Of a DNA stretch of 64,000 bases, positions 47,093 to 61,469 are shown piece after piece. Source of the stretch: Egibacteraceae bacterium. Lineage in GTDB: Bacteria > Actinomycetota > Nitriliruptoria > Euzebyales > Egibacteraceae. Position numbers and translations under genes: made by a program. The notes under the pieces are model-generated. The model made no database searches. It saw only the letters and a list, made by a program, of their open reading frames with translations, and was not told where the DNA came from. Every line of letters begins with the position of its first letter. Position 1 is the stretch's first letter. Location of the stretch: contig JAUJNX010000015.1 in the NCBI GenBank assembly GCA_030447925.1, positions 1 to 64,000 of the forward strand, given 5' to 3'.

Positions 47093-48217
47093 TCAGAACA
47101 GCGGCAGCCCGCAGACCGCCCGCCCGATGAAGTCGTACAGCACGTCGGTCGTGGGGGCCATCACGGTGGCGGCGCGCGCGTCGCGGAAGTTGCGCTCCAC
47201 GCCGACGTCGCGGCGGAAGGCGGCACCGCCGCAGACGCGCATCGCGAGGTCGGTGACCTGCGTGGCCGCCTCCCCCGCCGCCGCCTTGACCTCCAGCACG
47301 CGCAACTGGGCGTCCTCGCGCTGCCGCTCCAGCGCGTCGAGGGTGTCGGCGAGCAGCGCCTGCACCTGGTCGGTGAGGATGCGCATGCGGGCGACGTACG
47401 CGCGGATCGTCGGCAGCTCGGCGAGTGCCTGGTCCTGGTGGGCGAGACGGGCGCCGCTGACGTGCCCGGCGGTGGCCGCGGTGGCGGCCTCCATGATCCC
47501 GGCGCAGGACGCCGCGCTCATCAGCGCGAACCAGGGCAGCACGATGCCCATCATCACGTCGAACCCGCCGCCATCCGGACCCAGCATCGCCTCCGCCCCG
47601 ACGGTGACGCCGTCGGCGAGCACCGGGCTGGAGGCGTTGCCCCGCAGGCCCAGCCCGTCGAAGGCGCCGGCGACCTTCAGCCCCGGCGCGCCGGCCGGCA
47701 CGAGCCAGATGGTGCTCGCCCCCTCCGCGGCGACCGGGAGGCTGGACCACACGTAGGAGTCGGCCTCGCCTGCGGACGTGACCCAGCTCTTGTGGGCGTC
47801 CAGGCGGTACCCGGCGCCGTCCTCGGCGCGCTGCGCCGTGCTGAGCGGCGCCCAGAAGTGGCTGCGCGAGCCAGCCTCGGAGAAGGCCAGCGTGCTCAGG
47901 TGCGCGCCGCGGGCGACCGCCCGGCGGACGTCGTCGGGGCCGTGGGCCTCCAGGACGGCCGCCGCGGCGTAGTGCATGCAGGTGACCATGGCGGTGGACG
48001 CGCAGGTGCGGGCGAGGCGCTCGACGACGCCGACGGCGGCGCGCAGCCCCTGTCCCCCGCCGCCGACCTCCGCGGCGCTCACCAGGCCGAGCAGGCCCGC
48101 CTCGGCGAGGGCGGACACGCCCGCGCGCGGGAAGGCGCCGGCGCGGTCGACCTCCGCGGCTGCGGGTCCGATCACGTCGTGCACGAGGCGGTCGAGGGTC
48201 TCCAGATGATCGGGCAT
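47093..48217 (-). CDS. acyl-CoA dehydrogenase-like flavoprotein
   Basis: The 374-residue protein has the acyl-CoA dehydrogenase architecture: N-terminal helical domain (LVHDVIGPAAAEVDRAGAFPRAGVSALAEAGLLGL), flavin-binding middle (LSTLAFSEAGSRSHFWAPL, KSWVTSAGEADSYV) and C-terminal helices with MRVCGGAAFRRDVGVERNFRDARAATVMAPTTDVL. The catalytic Y-E-G-T region of true acyl-CoA dehydrogenases is missing; the RNFRDARA...P end is more like flavin monooxygenases of the DszC/SfnB group. Co-transcribed with the PhnD-like gene. Divergent from the PadR gene; its leader (with GGAGGA before the ATG) is duplicated upstream of a PIN-domain gene. Confidence 0.82.
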   Translation of the reverse strand: MPDHLETLDRLVHDVIGPAAAEVDRAGAFPRAGVSALAEAGLLGLVSAAEVGGGGQGLRAAVGVVERLARTCASTAMVTCMHYAAAAVLEAHGPDDVRRAVARGAHLSTLAFSEAGSRSHFWAPLSTAQRAEDGAGYRLDAHKSWVTSAGEADSYVWSSLPVAAEGASTIWLVPAGAPGLKVAGAFDGLGLRGNASSPVLADGVTVGAEAMLGPDGGGFDVMMGIVLPWFALMSAASCAGIMEAATAATAGHVSGARLAHQDQALAELPTIRAYVARMRILTDQVQALLADTLDALERQREDAQLRVLEVKAAAGEAATQVTDLAMRVCGGAAFRRDVGVERNFRDARAATVMAPTTDVLYDFIGRAVCGLPLF

Positions 48218-48290
48218 CCGCCAGGTCCTCCGGTCGTGGTTGGCAGCGCGGACGCTACCCGACGGGCCGCCCCTCCCGGCCCACCCCGTC
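48214..48290. repeat. leader of acyl-CoA dehydrogenase gene, copy A of a direct repeat
   Basis: These 77 bp contain the start codon, ribosome binding site and upstream region of the acyl-CoA dehydrogenase-like gene. They match 49817-49896 at roughly 90 percent in the same orientation, including ATGCC-GA at the gene start, GGAGGA and the TAGCGT box that may be the -10. Confidence 0.8.
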
Positions 48291-48336
48291 CGGGAGCCGT
48301 AAGCACTCGTGGGCGGGCGGTCGACTGCCGCCCCAG

Positions 48337-48651
48337 ATGCGGCGGGGCGTCCTGGAGTTCTGCGTCCTGGCGCTGCTGCGCCAGCGCGAGCACTACGGGT
48401 TCGACCTGGTCAGGCGCCTGGGCGAGCTGGACGGCATGGTCACCAGCGAGGGGACGATCTACCCGCTGCTGGGGCGGCTGCGCCGGGAGGGCCTGGTCGC
48501 GACCAGCTGGGAGGAGTCGCCCAGCGGTCCGCCTCGCAAGTACTACCGCATCACCACGGCTGGACTGGCGGGTCTGGCTGCGTTCGCCGACGACTGGGTG
48601 GCGTTCCGCACCGCGGTCGATCGGCTCCTGGGACTGGAGGACCGCGGATGA
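48337..48651 (+). CDS. PadR-family transcriptional regulator
   Basis: The 104-residue protein is a PadR winged helix: RGVLEFCVLALLRQREHYGFDLVRRLGEL, SEGTIYPLLGRLRREGLVATSWEESPSGPPRKYYRITTAG. The next gene overlaps its stop (ATGA) and encodes a HAAS-domain membrane protein, the standard pairing in which PadR represses the operon and the membrane partner senses or acts. Confidence 0.92.
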   Translation: MRRGVLEFCVLALLRQREHYGFDLVRRLGELDGMVTSEGTIYPLLGRLRREGLVATSWEESPSGPPRKYYRITTAGLAGLAAFADDWVAFRTAVDRLLGLEDRG

Positions 48652-49259
48652 GCACCAGCGTCGAGGAAGCACTCGTGCACGAGCACCTGACCCGGCTGCG
48701 GGCCGCGCTGGCGGGCCAGCCGGCCGACCAGCAACGTGAGGTGCTGGCCGAGGTCGAGAGCCACATCGCCAGCGCACGGGCGGAGATGCCTGACGGCGAG
48801 GCCGGTGTCCGCACGGTGCTGGAGCGGCTCGGCGACCCCGGGGACATCGCCGCCTCCGCCGGTGCGGCGCCCGCGCCCGCACCGGCCGCGCCGCCCCCGT
48901 CCGCCCGAGGGGAGATCGTCGGGCTGCTGTTCCTCGCGCTCGGCGGCTTGGTCATCCCATTCGCCGGCTGGATCGTCGGCCTCGTCCTGCTGTGGACCTC
49001 GCGCATCTGGACCCGCGGGGACAAGCTGCTCGGCACCCTGCTGATCCCCGGCGGGCTGGGCTCGGTGCCGTGGCTGATCATCCTGCCCACCCGCACCGAC
49101 TCTTCCCCGTTGTGCACGGTCGCGCCGGGCCAGGTCGCACCGTGTCCCGAGGCGCCGCCCTCACCGGACGTTCTGCTCCTGGCCCTGCTCGTGGTGGCCG
49201 TGGTGGGTTCCCTGCTGACGCTGATCGTGCTGGCCCAGCGCGTGGCGCGGCGCGCCTGA
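48648..49259 (+). CDS. HAAS-domain (DUF1700-like) membrane protein
   Basis: The 203-residue protein starts with a helical HAAS segment (VEEALVHEHLTRLRAALAGQPADQQREVLAEVESHIASARAE, residues 4-45, and VLERLGDPGDIAASA), then a Pro/Ala linker and three hydrophobic helices (about 90-115, 122-140, 170-192). Such proteins are nearly always encoded behind PadR regulators and are thought to be membrane partners in envelope responses. Confidence 0.85.
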   Translation: MSTSVEEALVHEHLTRLRAALAGQPADQQREVLAEVESHIASARAEMPDGEAGVRTVLERLGDPGDIAASAGAAPAPAPAAPPPSARGEIVGLLFLALGGLVIPFAGWIVGLVLLWTSRIWTRGDKLLGTLLIPGGLGSVPWLIILPTRTDSSPLCTVAPGQVAPCPEAPPSPDVLLLALLVVAVVGSLLTLIVLAQRVARRA

Positions 49260-49290
49260 GCTCCCACGCCGACCCGCGGACCACGCGAGA

Positions 49291-49320
49291 AGGGGCCGGG
49301 CCCCTGTGGGCCCGGCCCCT
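49291..49320. terminator. terminator behind the PadR/HAAS operon
   Basis: AGGGGCCGGGCCC (49291-49303) and GGGCCCGGCCCCT (49308-49320) are perfect 13-bp inverted arms around CTGT, without T-run. It resembles those at 44263 and 50783. It separates the HAAS gene from the oppositely oriented PIN remnant. Confidence 0.75.
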
Positions 49321-49806
49321 CGTGACGTGCGGGAGTGCTCGGGGCGGCCCGTCGCGCTGCTGCGTCGGGGGTGCGGACGTCGGCGTCGAGCGCCCAGGTA
49401 CGTGCGTGCCACGCTCCGGTCCAAGGTCAGGAGCGGCACGCCGTGGTGGATGGCGGTGGCCGCGATGAGCCCGTCGTAGAGCGCGACGCCGCCCAGCCCG
49501 GCCGCCGCCAGCGTGGCGGCGACGGCGCGGTGCGCGACGGCGCGGTGCGCGACGGCGCGGTGCGCGACGGCGCGGTGCGCGACGGGCGGCAGTGTGAGGA
49601 CCAGGCCGGGGAAGGATCGGTCGAGGACCTCCAGCACCCGGCCCAGGGGTTGCGCCAGACCGCCGGGTAGGCGGGTGAGGACCGATGCCGACTCCACGTA
49701 GGCGTGGGCGGGGAGCCGCTCGACGTCCCGCATGGCGTCGAGTGCGGCGGCGTGGTGATCGTGCCAGGTCGACAGCGCGGCGACCACGACGGAGGTGTCC
49801 GCGGTC
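49308..49806. repeat. direct repeat, PIN region copy A
   Basis: These 499 bp match 49979-50430 at about 94 percent, beginning in the right arm of the terminator and ending inside the N-terminal codons of the PIN gene (…GTGTCCGCGGTC). The 47-bp length difference is explained by three additional 15-bp units plus two small indels in this copy. Confidence 0.9.
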
Positions 49807-49820
49807 GGGCGGTCTGGCAT
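49352..49820 (-). pseudogene. PIN-domain toxin copy 1, frameshifted, with foreign start
   Basis: The reading frame starts at ATG 49820 with MPDRPTADTSVVVAALSTWHDHH; the catalytic Asp is in ADTS. The MPD and everything upstream derive from the acyl-CoA dehydrogenase leader. The rest matches the intact PIN copy, with an AVAHR unit repeated in tandem and a late LYDGLIAATAIHHGVPLLTLD. One extra C in a CCC run near 49397 shifts the frame before the end and the ancestral stop (expected at 49352) has changed to CGA, so translation would run on. No antitoxin gene stands upstream of this copy. Confidence 0.8.
49519..49578. repeat. four tandem 15-bp units inside PIN copy 1
   Basis: GCGACGGCGCGGTGC repeats four times head to tail, adding AVAHR units in frame to the protein. 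The intact PIN copy has a single version, so slippage expanded it by 45 bp. Confidence 0.92.
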
Positions 49821-49896
49821 CCGCCGGGTCCTCCGGTCGTGGGTGGGCAGCGCGGGCACGCTACCCGACGGGCCGCCCCTCCCGGCCGACCCCGTC
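49817..49896. repeat. acyl-CoA dehydrogenase leader, copy B of the direct repeat
   Basis: Copy of 48214-48290, now placed in front of PIN copy 1 and supplying its start codon, Shine-Dalgarno and presumably promoter. Behind it, 49933-49952 shows a short stretch (ccgacggcgagg) resembling codons of the HAAS gene near 48785-48803, a possible scar of deleted PadR/HAAS sequence. Confidence 0.78.
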
Positions 49897-49978
49897 TTGG
49901 ACCTGTAACACCCGTAGGACCCTGAAGTGGAGGTGCCCGACGGCGAGGCGGGCGGGGGCACCGACTCGAGGACCTTTC

Positions 49979-50430
49979 GGGCCCGGTCCCTCATGGCGTG
50001 CGGGAGTGCTCGGGGCGCCCGTCACGCTCCTGCGTCGGGGGTGCGGACGTCGGCGTCAAGCGCCAGGTACGTGCGTGCGGCTCGGCGGTCCAAGGTCAGG
50101 AGCGGCACGCCGTGGTGGATGGCGGTGGCTGCGATGAGCCCGTCGTAGAGCGCCCCGCCACCCAGCCCGGCCGCCGCCAGCGTGGCGGCGAAGGCGCGGT
50201 GGGCGACGGGCGGCAGTGTGAGGACGGGACCGGGGAAGGATCGGTCGAGCACCTCCAGCACCCGGCCCAGGGGTTGGGCCAGACCGCCGGGCAGGCGGGT
50301 GAGGACCGATGCCGACTCCACGTAGGCGTGGGCGGGGAGCCGCTCGACATCGCGCATGGCGTCGAGCGCGGCGGCGTGGTGCTCGTGCCAGGTCGACAGT
50401 GCGGCGACCACGACGGAGGTGTCCGCGGTC
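49979..50430. repeat. direct repeat, PIN region copy B
   Basis: Partner of 49308-49806, beginning with the remains of a terminator arm and ending at the N-terminal codons of the intact PIN gene. Here the downstream neighbour is the AbrB-type antitoxin gene, probably the original arrangement. Confidence 0.9.
50022..50411 (-). CDS. PIN-domain toxin (VapC-like) of a toxin-antitoxin pair
   Basis: As a conventional frame from GTG 50411 it has 129 residues; but the first catalytic aspartate of the PIN fold lies just before that codon (LTADTSVVVAAL), so the functional protein must start upstream. No ATG, GTG or TTG is available; a CTG at 50450 overlaps the antitoxin stop (CTGA) and would give about 142 residues. 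Other conserved parts are HAYVESASVLTRLP (acidic residue), LYDGLIAATAIHHGVPLLTLD (catalytic Asp) and the end LALDADVRTPDAGA. VapC-type PIN proteins cut tRNA or other RNA. Confidence 0.75.
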   Translation of the reverse strand: MVAALSTWHEHHAAALDAMRDVERLPAHAYVESASVLTRLPGGLAQPLGRVLEVLDRSFPGPVLTLPPVAHRAFAATLAAAGLGGGALYDGLIAATAIHHGVPLLTLDRRAARTYLALDADVRTPDAGA

Positions 50431-50446
50431 AGCGAGGTGGTGCCGA

Positions 50447-50698
50447 TCAGCGCCGACCCCGCTCGACCAGCTCACGAACCTGCTCCGCCGTGAGCGGATC
50501 CGTGTCATCCGGCGCGACGAGCACGAGGCGGCCGTCCCGCTCGATCACCTGGCTGCCACCGCCGACGCGTGAGATGACCAGCTCCCCGTCGCGCTCCTCG
50601 ATCGTGAGCCGGGCGCCTCCCGTGAGGCCGAGCGCCTCCCGCAGCGCCTTGGGCACGACAACGCGGCCGACCTGATCGATCGTCGTCTCCGTTGCCAT
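50447..50698 (-). CDS. AbrB/SpoVT-type antitoxin
   Basis: The 83-residue protein has the swapped-hairpin AbrB domain at its N-terminus (TTIDQVGRVVVPKALREALGLTGGARLTIEERDGELVI) and an acidic C-terminal tail (PDDTDPLTAEQVRELVERG) for toxin binding. The next gene is the PIN toxin, whose frame overlaps this stop. The pair should repress its own promoter. Confidence 0.88.
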   Translation of the reverse strand: MATETTIDQVGRVVVPKALREALGLTGGARLTIEERDGELVISRVGGGSQVIERDGRLVLVAPDDTDPLTAEQVRELVERGRR

Positions 50699-50704
50699 GC
50701 CGTT

Positions 50705-50710
50705 ACCATA
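50705..50710 (-). promoter_or_regulatory. -10 box of the antitoxin gene, probably leaderless
   Basis: TATGGT on the minus strand ends six bases before the antitoxin ATG (50698), so transcription would begin at or next to the start codon, giving a leaderless mRNA as is common in actinobacteria. No good -35 box is seen. Confidence 0.45.
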
Positions 50711-50782
50711 GCAGCGGTAGGAGCGCTTCAGTGGCCGGGGCGGACCACCCGGATCCAGGACCGCGGACCGCCTCGGAACCGA

Positions 50783-50817
50783 CGAGGGCCGGGCCCGCAC
50801 TGCGGGTCCGGCCCTCG
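50783..50817. terminator. terminator, originally behind rpoC
   Basis: CGAGGGCCGGGCCCGCA and TGCGGGTCCGGCCCTCG pair over 17 bp with one G-U, loop of one base. Removing the IS element puts this stem 20 bp behind the rpoC stop codon, so it is the natural end of the rpoBC transcript; today it lies behind the transposase gene. Confidence 0.75.
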
Positions 50818-50836
50818 GTCATGCGGCGCGTGAGGG

Positions 50837-51856
50837 CTAGAGCGTGTCTGACGGATGGTGGCGGGTGAGGTCGCGGGTCCAGATGCGCATGGAGGCGACG
50901 TCGACGGTGCCTTCGAAGACGTACAGGCGTTTGTCGGTGCGCATCGCGACCGCCCGGTAGGCCTTGATCTTGTTGACGCACCGCTCGGTGCTGTTGCGCT
51001 GCTTGTAGACCTGGGCGTCAAAGACGGGAGGGCGGCCGCCGGTGCTGCCGCGGCGGCGCCGGTTGGCCTGCTGGTCGGCCGGTTCGGGGATCACCGCCCG
51101 GACGCGCCGGCGGCGCAGCTGGGCGCGTAGCGCCCGGTTGGAGTAGGCCTTGTCGCCCAGCAGCCGGCCCGGCCGGGTCCGCGGGCGGCCCCGCCCTGGC
51201 CGGCGGACCTTGAGCCGGTCCAGCAGCGGCCCGGCGGCCAGCGCGTCGCCGCGCTGGCCGGCGGTGGTGACCCTGGCCAGCGGCCTGGCGCGGGCGTCGG
51301 CCAGCAGATGGATCTTGGTGCTCAGCCCGCCGCGGGACCGCCCGATCCCCTCCCGATCCGCCCGCCGCCGCGACCGGCGGTCACCAACGTCACCGTCAGT
51401 GCGGTCAGGCGGCGGATCGTTGTGATTCGGTAGCGCCCCCTGTGGGACCGGAGGGTCCCGCCACACCCTCCAGCACGCCGACCAGCCGGGCGGCGGGCAC
51501 GTCGGCGGGCGGGGCGTGGCGGGCGCCGGCGGCGTGCTGATGCGCCCGCACCACCGTCGAGTCGATCCCCACCGTCCACTCGCCCTCCCCGGCGTCACAG
51601 CCGACCCGCAGCCCGTCCAGCACCCGCTCCCACGTCCCGTCGCCAGACCAGCGGCGATGCCGCTCATACACCGTCTGCCACGGCCCATACCCAGGCGGCA
51701 AGTCCCGCCACGGACACCCCGTCCGGGCCCGCCACACCACCCCGTTGACCACCTGCCGGTGATCCCGCCACCGGCCCCCCGCCGCGGCGTGGCATCCGGC
51801 AGCAACGGCTCGATCACCGCCCACTCCGCATCCGAAAGATCATGACGACTCTGCAT
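50837..51856 (-). pseudogene. IS5-family transposase, two frameshifts
   Basis: Starting at ATG 51856 the protein begins SRHDLSDAEWAVIEPLLPD. Near 51770, in a run of six G, the match moves to another frame (GGRWRDHRQVVNGVVWRARTGCPWRDLPPGYGPWQTVYER, GIDSTVVRAH with the first catalytic Asp), and near 51420 back to the first (GIGRSRGGLSTKIHLLADA, LLGDKAYSNRALR with the second Asp, NSTERCVNKIKAYRAVAMR with the Glu). Its stop TAG is supplied by the target duplication. Some IS5-group elements use one programmed frameshift; two suggest an inactive copy or indel errors. Confidence 0.85.
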
Positions 51857-51915
51857 GCCGCCGGTCTACCGGCCCCCACCCCCAAACCCGCGCAACCACC
51901 TTCGTCAGACACGCC
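50841..51915 (-). mobile_element. IS5-family insertion sequence, ~1075 bp
   Basis: Terminal inverted repeats end in AGCGTGTCTGACG (left) and GGCGTGTCTGACG (right, read inward), 12 bases identical. CTAG flanks both ends (50837-50840 and 51916-51919), a 4-bp target duplication of the YTAR type expected for IS5. The right-hand CTAG contains the rpoC stop codon. Confidence 0.88.
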
Positions 51916-55912
<3,997 letters not shown>

Positions 55913-55924
55913 TTCGAATCCTCC

Positions 55925-59512
<3,588 letters not shown>

Positions 59513-59627
59513 GGGTGTGCTCCTCGTTGCTTGTGTTTGGGGGCCGGTCTGGGGAACCGGCGCGACCCGAGGGCCCGGGGAAGGCAGGGGATCAGGGGCG
59601 GCCTGGGAGGCCCAGGCAACACGGAAA

Positions 59628-59659
59628 GGCAGTGTAGCTCGAAGCTACACCGCCTTCAA
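59628..59659 (-). promoter_or_regulatory. rpoBC promoter overlapped by a palindrome
   Basis: TTGAAG (59654-59659) and TACACT (59631-59636) are 17 bp apart on the minus strand. The -10 is embedded in a hairpin: GGCGGTGTAGCT pairs with AGCTACACTGCC (one mismatch) around TCG, followed by CTTTCC. The structure could be an attenuator for readthrough from rplJL or an operator over the promoter. Confidence 0.6.
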
Positions 59660-59720
59660 TTTGCTGCGTGTCTGTATGCCGTCCGGCACGCAACCTCCGC
59701 GGGCCCGCTGTTGGAGCCAC

Positions 59721-59757
59721 AGAGTGCCGTGGGGAGGGTCCCCTGTCAACCCTCCCC
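59721..59757 (-). promoter_or_regulatory. second candidate promoter and hairpin behind rplL
   Basis: A perfect TTGACA (59744-59749) stands 17 bp before CACTCT (59721-59726). The same stretch contains GGGGAGGGT / ACCCTCCCC (59731-59739, 59749-59757), perfect 9-bp arms that may terminate or attenuate the rplJL transcript 16 bp after its last stop codon. Confidence 0.5.
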
Positions 59758-59772
59758 GGCGGGTGGCACCTG

Positions 59773-60162
59773 CTACTTGATGTCGACCGAGGCGCCGGCG
59801 CCCTCGAGGGAGGCCTTCGCCTTGTCGGCGGCGTCGCGGTCCACGCCCTCCAGGACGGCCTTGGGGGCGCTGTCCACGAGGTCCTTGGCCTCCTTCAGGC
59901 CGAGGCTCGTGAGGGCGCGCACCTCCTTGATGACCTGGATCTTCTTGTCGCCGACCGCGTCGAGGACGACGTCGAAGGCGCTCTGCTCCTCCTCGGCGGG
60001 GGCGGCGTCGCCACCACCGGCGCCGGCGGCGGCCGCGACGGCGACCGGGGCGGCCGCGGTGACGTTGAACTCGTCCTCGAAGCGCTTCACGAACTCGCTG
60101 AGCTCGAGGAGGGTCATCTCCTTGAAGCTCTCGAGCAGGTCGTCGGTGCTGATCTTCGCCAT
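59773..60162 (-). CDS. rplL: 50S ribosomal protein L7/L12
   Basis: The 129-residue stalk protein: N-terminal dimerisation helix pair ([28 protein letters not shown]), Ala/Gly hinge with acidic end (about 38-58), and the C-terminal factor-binding domain ([43 protein letters not shown]). Typical length and position after rplJ. Confidence 0.98.
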   Translation of the reverse strand: MAKISTDDLLESFKEMTLLELSEFVKRFEDEFNVTAAAPVAVAAAAGAGGGDAAPAEEEQSAFDVVLDAVGDKKIQVIKEVRALTSLGLKEAKDLVDSAPKAVLEGVDRDAADKAKASLEGAGASVDIK

Positions 60163-60192
60163 GGCTGTGCTGTGCTCCTGTGGGGTGGTGGT

Positions 60193-60816
60193 CTACGACT
60201 CGGCGGGGGCGTCGGCCGCGGCGGCCTCGGCGGGGGCGGCGTCGGCGGGTGCGGCCTCGGCCGGGGCGGCGTCGCTCGGGCCCTCCGCCGCCTTCTTGTC
60301 GGCCAGCGCCTGGAACAGGCGGGCGGCCTGGGACAGGCTGGCCAGGGCCAGGCGCGCGGGCTGGGCGACGACGGCCTCGAACAGGCCGGCCAGGCGCGAC
60401 AGCAGCTCCTCGCGCGACTCCAGGTCGGCCAGGCGCAGGGTGTCCTCCGCGCCGAGGAAGCGGCCGTCCAGGATCGAGCCCTTGACGACCAGCTCGGGGT
60501 TCTCGCGCGTGAAGGTGCGCAGCACCTTGGCGGCGGCGACCGGGTCGTCCCCGGCGAACAGCACCGCGGTCGGGCCGGTCAGGGTCTCGTCCGGCACCTC
60601 GAGCCCGGCGTCGCGCGCGGCGATCCGGGTCAGGGTGTTCTTGACGACCGTGTACTCCGCCTGGATGGGGCGGAGCTGGCGCCGCAGGCGTGCGAGCTCG
60701 GCCACGGTCAGGCCGCGGTACTCGGTCAGGATGGTCGCGGAGCTGGCGGTCAGGCGCTCGCGCACCGACGCCACCGCCGCCGCCTTGTCGGCGCGCGGGC
60801 TCCCGTTGGTTGCCAT
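60193..60816 (-). CDS. rplJ: 50S ribosomal protein L10
   Basis: The 207-residue stalk base: ATILTEYRGLTVAELARLRRQLRPIQAEYTVVKNTLTRIAARDAGL, GPTAVLFAGDDPVAAAKVLRTF, and C-terminal helices binding L7/L12 dimers. The last ~28 residues are an Ala/Pro/Glu repeat tail (AAPAEAAPADAAPAEAAAAD), longer than usual. Chosen start ATG 60816. Confidence 0.97.
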   Translation of the reverse strand: MATNGSPRADKAAAVASVRERLTASSATILTEYRGLTVAELARLRRQLRPIQAEYTVVKNTLTRIAARDAGLEVPDETLTGPTAVLFAGDDPVAAAKVLRTFTRENPELVVKGSILDGRFLGAEDTLRLADLESREELLSRLAGLFEAVVAQPARLALASLSQAARLFQALADKKAAEGPSDAAPAEAAPADAAPAEAAAADAPAES

Positions 60817-60989
60817 GCTCGTCCTCGCGTGGGGTCTGACCTGCGGACGCGGACCACGCAGGGAGACGGCGACGTGCGAGGGGCACGGCGTGCATCGCCT
60901 GCGTCGGTCGGCGGGTTGCCCCGCCTCTTCGGCTCGCCCCCCGGCAGCACCGGGGCGCGCGCGACCGTACGGTCTGCGGCTGACTCCCC
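60817..60989 (-). promoter_or_regulatory. rplJL leader (likely L10-leader RNA)
   Basis: About 165 transcribed bases precede rplJ and encode no protein. In many bacteria an RNA structure here binds the L10-L12 complex to regulate the operon. GC-rich short complementary stretches are present, but I cannot confirm the kink-turn motif by eye. The rest of 61019-61148 carries no feature that I see. Confidence 0.4.
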
Positions 60990-61018
60990 ACGCTAGGGGC
61001 GCGCGACCCGCCCCGCAA
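60990..61018 (-). promoter_or_regulatory. promoter of rplJL
   Basis: TTGCGG (61013-61018) and TAGCGT (60990-60995) stand 17 bp apart on the minus strand. With it rplJL has its own transcript, separate from rplA, which lies 2.2 kb upstream beyond inserted genes. Confidence 0.55.
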
Positions 61019-61164
61019 CCCGGGCGGACGGCCGCCGGGGCGGGAACGCGCGCGCGGTGCGGGCCAGACCCTCCTCCACCCACGCCGGCGGGAGGAACGC
61101 GACGAGCCCGGCGACCTTCACGACGTTCGACGCGCGGGTGTCCCGCAGGTGAACTCCGCACACC

Positions 61165-61435
61165 CGCGACCAATCCGACCGACGAGGAGCTGGTCCGCAC
61201 CGGCCTGCGCCTCATCCTGGAGGCCGCGGGCCTGGCGGTGGTCGGTGAGGCCGCCACCGGCGAGGAGGCGGTGGGCGCCGTCCGCCGGCTGCGGCCCGAC
61301 GTGGTGCTCATGGACGTGGCGATGGCCAAGCTCGGGGTCCGGGACCGGGTGCAGGCGGTGGTGCTGGCCTACGACGCGGGCCTGGTCGAACCCGGGCACG
61401 ACGATCCGCCCGCCCGGCCCTCGGCGAGCGACTGA
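61165..61435 (+). pseudogene. NarL/FixJ response regulator with internal deletion
   Basis: The frame reads TDEELVRTGLRLILEAAGLAVVGEAATGEEAVGAVRRLRPDVVLMDV, which is the first half of a receiver domain including the phosphoacceptor-region LMDV, and then passes without a break into AMAKLGVRDRVQAVVLAYDAGLVEPGHDD, which is the last helix and tail of a LuxR-type DNA-binding domain. About 120-130 residues that should lie between are gone, and the first beta strand with the acidic pair is only partly kept. There is no good start codon. It is a dead remnant. Confidence 0.8.
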
Positions 61436-61469
61436 CGGGCCGGTCGAGGTCGTCGCCGGGCGGCGGGCG

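Noticed and set aside
49519..49578. Regular short repeats considered as a CRISPR array.
   Set aside because: Units of 15 bp are directly adjacent with no spacers and lie in frame inside a PIN gene; no cas genes are present.
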